NCBI RefSeq assembly: GCF_032854445.1
Contig: NC_088295.1
Location: 46,427,385-46,491,384 of the forward strand
Origin: Liolophura sinensis
Taxonomy: Eukaryota > Mollusca > Polyplacophora > Chitonida > Chitonidae
Length of the DNA stretch: 64,000 bases
Direction of reading: 5' to 3'
Shown here: positions 23,691 to 35,240 of the stretch, piece by piece
How positions within the stretch are numbered: the stretch's first letter is position 1
Layout of the letters: every line of letters begins with the position of its first letter
Notes under the pieces: generated by a model
The model's database searches: none
Seen by the model: only the letters and a program-made list of their open reading frames with translations
Told to the model about the DNA's origin: nothing
Translations under genes and position numbers: made by a program

Positions 23691-23786
23691 CTCCAGCAAC
23701 CTGCAGATGGTCATGGGTTTCCTCCCACCATAATGTTGGCCATAATATTATTGAGTACGGCGTAAAACATCAGTCAGATAAATAAA
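23691..23786 (+). mobile_element. SINE A fragment with internal deletions
   Basis: Starts CCAGCAACCTGCAGATGGTC, skips the CCGGGCTCTGCCC segment and part of the tail region, and ends AAACATCAGTCAGATAAATA. Confidence 0.82.
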
Positions 23787-24235
23787 ATAGACAAAATCTA
23801 GTTTGCTGATATAGACTTAGTTTTTCATCTTATACGCAAGCTAACATGAATGCAGGTTTTTAATTGATAAATTTGTTTATGTTTGGCATCTTTTCTTGGT
23901 GTCATAAAGGAATGAATCAAGATCTTTTACAATGAACTGAATGAAATAAAATGTGTAATTAGTTTTCATATATATGATTTTATATTATTTTAACACTGTA
24001 CGTAGTAAGTAAAATATTCCGCTGTCTGTATAATAGAATTTATTCTTCTTTGCAATGGATCTGTTAATTTTTGTGAAATTGCTTGAAAATTCAGTGTTTT
24101 GTTTTTGTCTTCTTTGCTGTTAATATAATTGAAAGACTTTGATTTAAGACGGGTTCTCTGTGTTGTCTATAGCTATAATTAAATAACATACGTGCTTATA
24201 TATGTTAATTCATCTGCTTTTAGACAGAGCGAATG

Positions 24236-25062
24236 GAAGTCATAAGTCTGATCGTGCGATAACAATTCACAAATGTCATATGTCATAGGCGTAGCTTTAA
24301 GCCCAGACTGTGAGGAAGTCATCAACGAAACTGGAGAGTCTAGGGTCTAGGGAGATGGCATATAGATCCTGGCAAACTACTAAAATCTGCTGTCTGACTG
24401 TAAAAATCTTGAGGCAGTATTACACGGCCTTCCACTTTAAGGGGAGTGAAGACACAATTGCTTTATATATGTTGACGTACTACAGAGTGATGCCGACTGT
24501 ACAGCCATCGACAGGGGCATTATTTGATGACTCGATTGCCTTCTCCCCCTCACGGTTCCCCTGACATAAAGGTTGATAGCGGCTATAGCATTCTGGCTCA
24601 GCACAAGATTTGAAGCCCGGCTCTGAGCTATCAGTCAAGTGGTAAACTGGGCTGCTAGATAGTATTGCTGCCGTCAGTTAGCAGCTCTAGCTCACACGAT
24701 TGTAAGCGGTTTGAACGCCAGTGCCTCGACCATCTTGTATTAGAGTGGTAGGCTCTGGGTCTCCGATCATAATTCACATGCAGGGTTTGGCTTGATCCAC
24801 CTCGCATCATCAAGACCACCAGCCTCGTATCGCTTTGCAGTACGAGTGGTATTAACTGGCATACTGTGTAAGCGATGCAGTGGGTGATGACACAACCATT
24901 TCAGGAGGTCACATACATGCTTCTGTCATTAGGTATCTCATATACGCCTGCAGTTAACCTGATCTTGTTAAGTTAGACACCGGGGCATGATCAAAGGACT
25001 GCATACCTTCAGCCCTGCCAGGTGTAATCAGTACACAAGTCCAGAACACCTGAACTAACAAG
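24236..25062 (+). other. GC-richer unique segment ending in a donor site
   Basis: About 800 bp, visibly less AT-rich than its surroundings and free of the common repeats. It ends at AACAAG followed by GTAAGTTATT, a consensus-quality 5' splice site (GT at 25063-25064). No long ATG-initiated frame exists; the 84-codon frame at 24310 begins with GTG. It could be a non-coding first exon, a lncRNA exon or an unrelated island. Confidence 0.25.
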
Positions 25063-25751
25063 GTAAGTTATTAATTCAGTCTCTCTTGCATTGATTACTC
25101 ATACATGGACAGTCTTTCAGGATAATATGGCTTTGATCATATGTTAAATGGAGGTGGGGTGGCAGGCATGATAATTGAATTGAGTTTCTGTGTTTCTGTG
25201 TTCATCAGTGCATATAAATGTTTTGAGAACAAGATTTCTCAAAAACTTATATTCTGATTAATTCTGATTAACAAAACTGATTCCGATTTGGTACACATAC
25301 ACATTTTTTTCCACCATGACCTGATTAAATTTTACGTTTCCCGTTTTTGCTGGTTTCAATAGATTTTACAGAGATTACCAAATTTATGATTGCATTCTCT
25401 TTTACATGAGTTGCATCATGGGTAGGATTTCATACCAATCAACATAAAATAGGGACTTAAATTTGGAATACACTTTAGTAATGCTGTGTTGATGTTGACA
25501 ACTGATAAGGTGTTGATAAACATTCAAAATTTTAATATTTTCCCCACATTTTACAGATTCCGAACTTTTATTTGGGCTTGAGTTTTACATTTTATGTAAC
25601 TGCCCAGTGTAATATTATGTGGGTACCTGTTTCATGAGATTTTCCATAACTTCAGCTTCACGTGGGGGTGGGGGTAGATGTGTTTTATTATAAACCTTTA
25701 CTTTGGCAGCATCTGGTGTCTTTGTGTCATACTTCCATCCCTCTGCTTCAG

Positions 25752-26004
25752 GGTGGGCCTCCGTGGCTCAGTTGGTTAGCGCGCTAGCTCAGCGTAATGA
25801 CCCAGGAGCCTCTCACCAATGTGTTCACTGTGAGTGTTCAATTCCAGCTTAAGCTGGCTTCCTCTCCAGTCGTACGTGGGAAGGTCTCTTAGCAACCTGC
25901 GGATGGTACTGGGTTCTCCCCGGGCTCTGCCCGGTTTCCTCTCACCATAAGTAAAACATTCTTGAGTGTATCGTAAAACAACAATCAAAATAAATAAATA
26001 AATT
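25752..26004 (+). mobile_element. SINE A, full length with small deletion
   Basis: Head GTGGGCCTCCGTGGCTCAGT, an intact A-box region and body, loss of the AATGCTGGCC segment before the tail, then AATCAAAATAAATAAATAAA. Confidence 0.93.
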
Positions 26005-26147
26005 CTGCTTTAAGGCTGTTACATATCACAGTTATACACACATGGATTTGGGTGACTGTGACATATAATCCTGCACTAATAAAATGAAATGTTACCCTAC
26101 CCTTAATCAGTTTTAATTCTGTCTGCATGCTTGGTCATTATGTATAC

Positions 26148-26372
26148 ACTGTAAATCTTCAGCCTTTTCAACCACTAAAGCACTTTTTTTCAGGTGGGTT
26201 TATGCATACAATTATTATGAAAATGATGGTAAAAATGATTTGTTTTGTATTATTAAAGATGCAGTCTCCACAAAACTGTGCAAATTATTTCTCTACACCT
26301 CATAGCTCTCTCAGAATGTTTCAAGATGTTGGTGGCAGAGGCAGTTGAAAAGGTTGAAGAATTAAGAACTCG
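26148..26372 (+). mobile_element. MITE, family M1
   Basis: The left end contains CTGTAAATCTTCAGCCTTTT and the right end GTTGAAAAGGTTGAAGAATT. The reverse complement of the right end (AATTCTTCAACCTTTTCAAC) matches the left end apart from small gaps, giving terminal inverted repeats of about 25 bp around 225 bp. The interior CTCTCTCAGAATGTTTCAA and CTCTACACC match 49627-49848 and 35088-35240. No coding capacity. Confidence 0.72.
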
Positions 26373-27426
26373 GCAATTATGCATCATTACAAAACTTGTT
26401 TGCTTTTATAATGACTCGTGTCATTTTGGATTTTGCTGTTTAATTACATGTCACAGGCTGCATGGCCCATGTGCTTGTGCAGGGACATAGTATAAGATTC
26501 CCAGAATTCTGTTCCAGTCATGGTTTCCATGGTTAACACATTAGTGTTTGACACAGAGATATACACACATGTACATTGCTGCTAGAAAGGAATATATACA
26601 GTGTTCATGTCAGGCTCTTGTGGTGTCGTCCTTTAGCATGAACACCTGTTGTTTTTCTGTTCCAATATGTTTCAGAGGTGAAAGACAATTTAGTACTTTA
26701 TGCAGCTTAAATAAATATTGTGGTCTAACAAAATTTTTCTATATGCTTGATGTACACAAAACATCAATAACGCCGTGGCATTACGAAATACGGTTCTACA
26801 GCTGTGACCAGCATACCAATTTTCTGTATAATCCCGAATGTATTTTCCAGTTGTCCGGTAAAGATTTGCCATTATGTCTTTGCTTCTCAGGCAGCCAAGG
26901 GTGTGGAAATCGATCGCAGCCAACAGCCTGTGTCTTTTACATGTGAAGTTTGCCTAATGTGTTGAAGTAAAAATATGGGTGACATATTGAAATATACAGG
27001 ATAGGCTGCATGGTGTTACTGAATTCTGTATGCAAATGGTCTGTAGTTATGTTCCTATACATAAACATTTAGAGAAAAATGCAGAATTTCAATATTGGAA
27101 GCATTATCTTTAATATAAAGATGGAATTTACCAATAATGTGGATGGGATGAACCCTCTGAAAGGGGTATAGAATTGAGGCTGAAAATTGCAGTTGTTAAA
27201 TTTAAACACCCACTGTATCGTGACCAAAAATTCATGTCATTAAAACCTGGAAAGGAAAAATAATAAAGATAAAGACAGAAAAAATAAATTTAAATTTTTT
27301 CTCAAACACTATAAAGATCTGTTTGATATTAAAGTTAAATGTGGTAGCTAGGTAGTATTTACATGATACATATATATTAAAATACAGCTGAAGGCTTAAA
27401 GAAAAGACAGCACTAGAGCAAATGTA

Positions 27427-27602
27427 TATATGCAGTGTTTAACATATGCAGTTTTTTAAAAGTGTATCCCACATAAAGTGTAAATACGCAGTGTTTGATA
27501 AGTATCCCACATAAAGTGTAAATACGCAGTGTTTGATAAGTATCCCACATAAAGTGTAAATATGCAGTGTTTGATAAAGTATCTCACATAAAGTGTAAAA
27601 TG
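27427..27602. repeat. 38-bp tandem repeat, ~4.5 copies
   Basis: Landmarks CCCACATAAAGTGTAAATAC and GCAGTGTTTGATAA repeat every 38 bp, with one base inserted in the last unit. Confidence 0.92.
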
Positions 27603-27804
27603 CATACCTTGTTTTCATTTTTGTGATGCATAACTGAGTTATCATGGTTCAAAGTATGTTAAAACGTGCACATTTTAAAAAATTGAACTGCTATGTTATC
27701 AATTTTGAGCAATCAGGCTGAAGCTATTTTTTTAAACTGAGGGAGTGCCACTGTTTCTGCAAACGCCACCCGTTGCTTGTTTTATCTTTTGTAGCCACAG
27801 GTTC

Positions 27805-27822
27805 GGGGGGGGGGGGGGGGGG
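27805..27822 (+). repeat. 18-base G run
   Basis: Uninterrupted run of 18 G followed by TACATCATG. The G run at 231-243 is also followed by TACAT. Confidence 0.95.
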
Positions 27823-28021
27823 TACATCATGTTTTTGGTTTCTCTAAGATGATAATGTCCCATTTCAGTTGATTTATCATGTCATCAAGTCTTAAGAAAA
27901 AGGGTTTTAGCCGTTAAGGTTTCTACCTGTTTTCCATGTTGTCTAGAATAACTACAGATGTGTAGTATTTGTTATCTTTTCATTTTTAATGGAGCATACT
28001 CCATATAGATGTAGGCCTACA

Positions 28022-28383
28022 GTGGTCGGCCTCTGTAGGCCTCAAAGTCGGGAGACCCAGGTTCAAACCTGGGTCAGGTCATACCAAAGACTTTAAAAAT
28101 GGTACTTGTTCCTGCCTCCAGAAAATAGCGCTCAGCACTGAGAGGTTAGAGCAAGGAAACAGGACTCGTTGGCATGGTGTCAGTATAATGTGACTTGGGG
28201 AAGTGTCATGTCTGGCGTGTTTGGCATAATACCTCAGTGATTAAGCAGCACTTTAGTAGCATGGGCTCGTCCTGCCACAAGAAGACACGGTATATGTGCA
28301 CACACCTAATGACTCCTTGTCGTCATATGACTGAAAAATTGTTTGTTACGTAAAACGCCAAGCATTCATGCATTCATTCATAC
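28022..28383 (+). mobile_element. SINE B, full length
   Basis: Head with B-box CAGGTTCAAACCTGGG. The core follows (TAAAAATGGTACTTG, GAGCAAGGAAACAGGACTCG), then tail GTCGTCATATGACTGAAAAA with CATTCATGCATTCATTCA. This is the best reference for family B in the window. Confidence 0.93.
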
Positions 28384-28796
28384 ACTGTGACAATCCTTGC
28401 ACCTTAATCCTTGCACAGTTTTGTCTGTATATGTATGAATTATAATGAACACTGAGACAAACATAATTATCCACATGTAGCTTTAATCTGGCACTATCAA
28501 GCCCCATGTTGTCTATATTAATCCTGTTGGCATTAGCAACTAGGACTTATGGCAGCGCGGCGTAACAAGGCTAATCTGGTCTACTACAACGCAGACACTA
28601 TTTGTCCCAAATCCCACCCAATTCCCCCAGAGATTATCTTGATGACTATACTGGACTGGCAGGCTGCTCTCTTCTAGGTACAGATAAATATGTATGGAAA
28701 TCTTAAAGGGGAAGTGTTCATATATTCAGGTGGCTTAATTCTAATAGCAAATATAGAGATAGCTATGAAATGAATGATGGTATATATTTGGCTGGT

Positions 28797-28922
28797 GCTG
28801 GTTTCATGAAGCGTACTTAGTGCTAAGTAGCCCTTAGTTAAGTGCACTCTATATCTCTACAACATACATTGACATGGTAGTTAAGGGCTTACTTAACTAA
28901 GTGTTCTTCATGAAACCGGCCC
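28797..28922. mobile_element. Hairpin MITE, family M3
   Basis: The left arm CTGGTTTCATGAAGCGTACT continues into AAGTAGCCCTTAGTTAAG. The right arm TTAAGGGCTTACTTAACTAA continues into TTCATGAAACCGGCCCC. The arms are inverted repeats of about 45 bp around a 30-bp loop. A shorter relative lies at 43337-43410. Confidence 0.8.
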
Positions 28923-28951
28923 CTGATTATGACCTATATGATATATTCCAT

Positions 28952-29170
28952 CAGAAGCCTCTCACCATTGTGGTCACTGTGAGTTCAAGTCCAGCTCATG
29001 CTGGCTTCCTCTCCGACGGTATGTGGAAAGGTCTGACATCAACCTACAGATGGTCGTGGGTTTCCTCCGGGCTGTGCCCGGTTTCCTCCCACCTTAATGC
29101 TGGCTGCCGTCGTATAAGTGAAATAATCTTGAGTACGATATAAAGCACCAATGAAATAAATGAATAAATA
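28952..29170 (+). mobile_element. SINE A lacking the first ~45 bp
   Basis: Starts at AGAAGCCTCTCACCATTGTG, keeps the B-box region GTGAGTTCAAGTCC and the full body, and ends AAATAAATGAATAAATA. Confidence 0.92.
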
Positions 29171-29519
29171 TATTCCATCAGTTACATTTATATCTTATAA
29201 CCCAGCTGAAAGCCTGCATGCTTTTCACCTTGGTGTATGTGATAAATTGTTTCTTTTTGCCTTTGGTGAAGTCGACCTGTCGAATTAGGCTTTCTAATAA
29301 AAATTAAGCTTGATGGGCTAGTTATTCGACAATTCGCATCGTCCGAACCCAGCTTGTGAAATACACTTGTTGAATTTCACAAATCACATGGTGTGAACAT
29401 GGCTTTAGGTAATGGTGTGTTTGACATTAAGTTTCTCTCTAAAGCAGAAGATTATAATTTTTTGGGAGCAGGAATTGGACTCGTTTATAATTATAAAAAT
29501 TCTACTGAGTAATCTCATA

Positions 29520-29818
29520 CTCAGAGCGTCTGCTTTGAGAGCGGTAGATCCATGGTCAATTCTGAGTTGAATCACACCTGAGACATCAAAACCCGTATCA
29601 GTATAATGACTTGGGCGGGGTGGCTTACTTGCCTTTGGTAAGTCATCTCAGCGAAGCAACACTAGATAAAAGAGCTGTATAAAAATCCGTCCTGCTACAA
29701 GGAGGCACATTACATACACTCTTAGGATTCCTTCGTTGTCATATGACTGAAAAATTGTTAAGTATGACGTTTAACCCCCAGCACTCACTCACTCACTCAA
29801 TCACTCACTCATTCATAC
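29520..29818 (+). mobile_element. SINE C
   Basis: tRNA-like head (CTCAGAGCGTCTGCTTTGAG), a shortened core, then GGCTTACTTGCCTTTGGTAA and the shared tail TGACTGAAAAATTGTTAAGT ending in (CACT)n. Confidence 0.88.
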
Positions 29819-32800
29819 TAAGAGCTGAAAGTTTTGATACTTTTGTCTTAGGGTAACATTAATGAGGTGGTGTTAATGAATTTTAATTTATAAAACCCAA
29901 CATTAAGCTCTAAAATACAGTCTCAAATTTTGACAAATGTCTGAGATGGCATTGTGGAATCAGCCTCAGTGAAACCCAGGTCTGTGCCAAGATTGATTCT
30001 GAACCCCTATATCTGATATATCAGATTTAAACTTGTGAGCTTAAAAAAAAAAACTGTCCCTTTTAGCTTCACCATTAATCATGTCAGTGAAATTCACCCA
30101 CTTAGCTGCTTAAGCTGCATTGGTGGTCAGTTCTCTTTTCTCACCATTCTTCTTCAACAGTTGCTTTCCAAGGACTAAAATATCTTGGTCAGTTATTTCC
30201 CTGCAGACTTATGCAGCTGGCAATGTATACTGCTGAGCATGATAAGTGGCTCAAGCTCGTGTGTGGTCTTAAATGAAGTTCACTGGACATTACCTATGGA
30301 TTATCCAGTTATGGATTATCACGGAGGGGATCAAAGTATCATTGATAACCTGTTTCCCACTATAAGCTGGTTTGCTTCCTCTAATGTCTGCGTATATCCT
30401 TATGGTATTATTTAACAGGTATATACTTAGTTTTTGAGTTGCAGAGTATAACATTTTTTTTTTTACAGATTAAGCCTGCAAATAAGCATGTCTGACATTG
30501 AAAAGCATCAAATTTGATCTTGTCATGTACAACTAAGAGGTGTCTCACAACCTTGTTATGTAAAACAACATGGTGAGTTCAAAAAACTAGCTGGATTGAA
30601 TGGGTTATGAAATTTATTCATTAGCCACGCCTGAAAATTCAATTTATTTGTAGGCCTTCAAATGTGATTAAATTTTGCCTTGAGGACATTTAGCTTTTAT
30701 GAAGACTTGATGCTTCACCTGTAAACATCACACAACTCTGAAGCAAATGCAATAAATTGAATACATAAAATAATCAATAAAATTATCCAAATTTCCATGC
30801 TTCTTTTAAAATCATTTATTCCAACCTGCCTTGAAATGAATTTCTTAAATTTATCCTGCCGGCCATAGAGCTAGATATCTATAGTGATATGATATCGTTT
30901 CATTTATTTATGTTGTATTAATATATGAAAATAAAGTAGATGCATTACCTGGCATTTTGCCAAATATCTGATAGGCTAAAAATTTACGGTCATAAACTTA
31001 GATAGACATTTGTTAGAAAAGTCACAGGTTCTAGGCTCTTAGCTCGATTAATAGCACAAAACATGCCATCATAAAACTTGATAAGTTATCTGGCTCTTTT
31101 TGACACAGAGTTTATTTCTTAATTATTACATCACTTCAAAGACATCAAAGACGAAAAAAAAATGTGAAATAAAATGTAACAGGAGAATTTGTATTTGTCT
31201 CTTGTGAAAAATCGATGTAAGAATGTTACATAATAAGTCAGAGTTTGATCAAGTTCAGATCTATATCTCCAGGTAATGGATATATTTATAAACATACAGA
31301 CATATCTGTACTAACAGCTCCTAGAGGAAACCACCAACAATTGCCAAGTTATTGTCAAACATTCTGATATGTTATGTGTGCAGCAATTAAGTTCAATCAG
31401 TGCGTATACAAATGGTCACACGCTGTGGTTGTCAACTGTTTGTTTTCATAACTTTGTGACCCATGCACAAACAGTGAGAGTGATAAAACCAGTTTGAATA
31501 TACACGTCAGGTAAATGTTTGTGATCAACACTTTAATTGCACCGCATTGGCACGCTAACCACTTCAGCCACAAGTATTTTGATGTCAGAGAATATGCCAG
31601 TGGAATTTCGTTGTAATAATTAAGGAAATCATGCATGGAGCAGTGCTCGCATTTCAATCACTTCAATGGCACACAAGATGTACGCTCTTGCATCCTCAAA
31701 CTACTTAATATGACAGTTTAAACTGGCTGAAGTTTAGTGGTTCACTTCTCCGGTCACTTCCGGTTCCTCCATGCATAAAATGGCTGATGCTGTACAAAAT
31801 ACTCTCAAGTATTAAACAATTAGTCTAATAATAGTAATTATAAATTATGGGTACATGCTACCTTCCTTTACATTTCTTATCCTTCAAGTTTCAGATGTAC
31901 ATCTATACGTTAAGAGTGAATATGTGTCATTTTTTTAAATTTACATTGTTAGATGATTTAGAAAGTTACATGTTGAATATTATATATGGTAATTATTAAT
32001 TAATGTAGATTAATGAGAGATCAAGCGGGTTTATGGCCTAATTATAATCATTTAAGATGAACAACTTTGTTGAGTGCAGTGTAAAAAGTGGCCGTCTTTT
32101 GTCATCTTGGTGGTTTTGCACTGAACTATTATTCATTTCAAGCAAGAGGTGTATTTTTTTAAACCAGAAAATAAAAAAACAATATGTAACAATCAAAGAA
32201 ATGTTGAAGAAATCTGCCAGAGAATCACCACGATGAGCTCTGATAGTTTTTTGCATTTTATTTAAAGGTTTCAATTCAGGGAGTTTGGGTCAATTATCTT
32301 ACATACGTTACATGTCAGTATTTGGATGTTCACGTATATATCCTCAGGACATATGTACTGACAGCCCGTGTATGTATCTGGCAGATTAATATGTGGCAAG
32401 CGAAAACAGCGTTGTTTTTATGAGCTATCCTTTCTCAGCATTTAGTGAGTTATGTGTATGCTAAAGTTTGCTGGTGTTAGTAGTAACAACCCAGTACCCC
32501 CCAGGCTCAGCTGAGGAATATGACAAAGAGTTGAGTATCTCTGTTGTCTGCGGGTAGACTGCCATCTGTGCCACCATTGTCATGGGTCGGAATTCTGAAG
32601 AAGGTTTGATATATACATGCAGAACAAACACAGAATGAGATTTATCAGGGCTCCATTAATTCTGGCTCAGTGCCCCAAGGTGTTTTATGCTGAAGACCAC
32701 CAGTCTTTGACTGAAGGGTGGGGTGGACAGGAGGGTAGATAAGTGTTCAATGTGGCTGGCGCTCATTGGTTGAAGTAAGTTTGATTGTTAGGTAAATGTT

Positions 32801-32934
32801 CCTTGTATCTCTCGATCTCTGCTTGATTGGTGCGTCCATATACATCTACGTGTAACTGCTTGCGTCCCTGTGTGAAATGTTATGATGTGAAAAAAGATAT
32901 AGTCAGATATGGCTGTTGTGTTGCTGTTGTATGT
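29819..32934. other. Non-coding AT-rich sequence
   Basis: 3.1 kb without a nameable repeat or gene. The open frames (30185-30415, 31397-31657, 32038-32274) show no domain, signal peptide plus start, or splice context that would support them. Confidence 0.5.
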
Positions 32935-33145
32935 ATGTATGCTTCAGGTTTTACGTCGTATACTTAACAATTTTTCAGGAGTCATTAAATGTGTGAACAT
33001 ATACCATGTCTTCTTGTAGAAGAGTGAGTCCATGCCGCCACTGAAGTGTCGTGCTGGAGACACCAGACATTACACCTCACCCAGTCACATTATACTGACA
33101 CCGGGCCAACCAGTCATGTCTCCTTGCTCTCACAGTTTCTACTGT
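32935..33145 (-). mobile_element. SINE B, 3' part
   Basis: On the + strand it reads TTTTACGTCGTATACTTAAC then AATTTTTCAG, the complement of the B/C tail. It continues through GACACCGGGCCAACCAGTCA to the complement of the core near 33125. Confidence 0.8.
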
Positions 33146-34307
33146 AGGTGATTGCATATTGATCTGCTTAATTTAACAACATTTAAAATATGTTTGCTAT
33201 TTAAACACCCGCTGTAATTCTGAAAGTGCTCAATTGCAGCTTTGGTTGTTTGGAATGATTCAACTTTCTGTATCTTAAATTACATACGAAAAAAATGATT
33301 TACTTGTATTTTAAGTTCTAGATAAACCTAAATTGCTCTCCTACAATATAACCAATTTGCATGGTACATTTCAATTATGTCTATTTTGCACAACAAATGC
33401 ACAAACTAAATTCTCCTGCCATTTTCAGTTTTACTTTATGCAGTTCTTTACACCATGCGTACAACATCCTATTGCTTCACCCAGTGAAAAGTTAATTGGC
33501 CATAATGATGTTAAACTCAGTGTCTAAGTGTAAAATTGTTTTTTTTTGAGAACCCACTAAATATTGTCATTCATACATAGTACTGGTAAATATCTTCTTG
33601 AACCAGTATTGGTTTGCTGTTCTATGTATCAGCCATGGATGATGAATAATAATACGAATAGCCCATATTTAAACCTAACAGATCACATGATAATTTGAAA
33701 GCGTGTAATATAAGGTTTATTTTGAAAAAAAATCAAAACATTGATTTTCCTTTATTCATATGCATGGAGGAAAAAAGTAGGTGTATATACCCAAACTCTG
33801 ATTGCTTTGGGAATACAATATTCTCCAAAGTTTATGTGCCATCAAATCCAGCTTGCTTGCAGCGCATGAGTTATTCTGTGTGAAACTGCAATTACTGTGA
33901 AACCTGCAAAAAGATGGGAAAATGGAACCATTTGTTGTTATGGTAAGTTTTTTTCTCCCCACATTTCCATGGCTACGTAATGAAATCTTAAGAGAAACAG
34001 ACACAAATGGAAATCTTTTCACACCCAGTAGCTTAGTTTCTGAAGTATGTAGATTTGGTAAGGCATATGGTTAAGTTATTTTTTCTTTTGCTGATCACTG
34101 CAACAGATAACTAACGGTGTGTAATACATTTATGCATATGGCAAGCGCAGGGCACATATTGCATTGCCATGATGTGGACCAAATGCAAAACAGGTCCTTT
34201 TGTAACAGCTGCTCTGAAATTGTTAAAAAAAAAACAGCTAGTAAATTACAATGTGGTTTATTTATGATATTTATCATTATTTTATTCTTTTTGATACTCC
34301 AAATGAA

Positions 34308-34309
<2 letters not shown>
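33146..34309. other. Non-coding AT-rich sequence
   Basis: No gene or repeat I can support. Confidence 0.5.

Positions 34310-34364
<55 letters not shown>
34310..34364. repeat. (TA)n microsatellite
   Basis: About 27 TA dinucleotides. Open frames across it on both strands (YIYIYI repeats) are artefacts. Confidence 0.97.
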
Positions 34365-34367
<3 letters not shown>

Positions 34368-34910
34368 GTAGATAAAATACCACAACCATTGTATAGAAAA
34401 TAACTCTTAGCTTGTATACCATACAACAGCTGAATTAATCTAACTGCATGGTACATGGTATGTCTTAGGTGATATTTTGCCAGTCTAGCTTGTCATATAG
34501 TTCATTGGCTGTTTTAACCATTTTAATATGTTGATCCACTTTGAATTACATGCAGTCTCCCAGAAATTAGAGTTTTTTTTTTTATTCTATGTAATTTTAG
34601 CATTGTCCAAACGCATGAAGAAGCATAACTATTGTTATACACTTCAGGTTTGCACATCATGATTTACTCTATGTATATTATTTGATTCAGACTGTTCTCA
34701 TATTATACAGAACATATATTCTCTAAATTTATTTAGTAGAAATTCCAAAGATTCGAAATTTAATTCAGCAGAATTAGTATTATAATGTAAATTCAACATT
34801 TCTTTTGTAATTTTTGAAAAATCTTGTTCTGTGTGTGTTAATTTCATTTTTGATTTGTTTGTCCTTGAAGTGAGGAATTAAAATTAAGATGAAATTGTAG
34901 AAAATTATTC

Positions 34911-34950
34911 ATACTGTAATTCTTCAACCTTTCCGCATGTTTGCAAGGTG
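34911..34950 (-). mobile_element. MITE M1 end fragment
   Basis: CTGTAATTCTTCAACCTTTC then CGCATGTTTGCAAGG matches the left end at 44665 and the complement of 559-662. A SINE B head follows directly. Confidence 0.6.
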
Positions 34951-34954
34951 AAGC

Positions 34955-35062
34955 AGCAGCAAGTACCATTTTTAAAGGCTTTGGTATGACCCAACTGGGA
35001 CTTGATCCTGAAATCTTCTGACTTTGAAGCGGACACTCTAACTTGACTAGGTGACCGAAGCA
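34955..35062 (-). mobile_element. SINE B head fragment
   Basis: The complement reads a tRNA-like 5' region with TAGAGTGTCCGCTTCAAAGT, a B-box-like GGATCAAGTCC, and TAAAAATGGTACTTGCTGCT. The remainder of the SINE is absent. Confidence 0.72.
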
Positions 35063-35087
35063 ATCAACAGAAATATGTAAAGAGTAT

Positions 35088-35240
35088 GAAAATCTTTTCA
35101 ACCGACTCTGCAACAACATTTTGAAAAATTCTACAAAAGTATGGGGTGTAGAGAAATAAACTGCAGGGTTTTATGAAGCTTGCATCTTTAATGGCACAAA
35201 AAAATCATTCTTAGGGTCATTTACATAGTTCTTGCATTAT
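35088..35240 (-). mobile_element. MITE M1, partial
   Basis: CTTTTCAACCGACTCTGCAA then ATTTTGAAAAATTC, GGGGTGTAGAGAA and TTTTATGAAGCTTGCATCTT align with 49650-49760 at clearly high identity. The far end is not recognisable. Confidence 0.65.

Noticed and set aside
26548-26946. 132-codon forward frame
   Set aside because: Starts with TTG, is Cys/Phe-rich by base composition, has no recognisable domain, and is not bounded by convincing splice sites.
34095-34385. Open frames with YIYIYI repeats
   Set aside because: Pure product of the (TA)n microsatellite.
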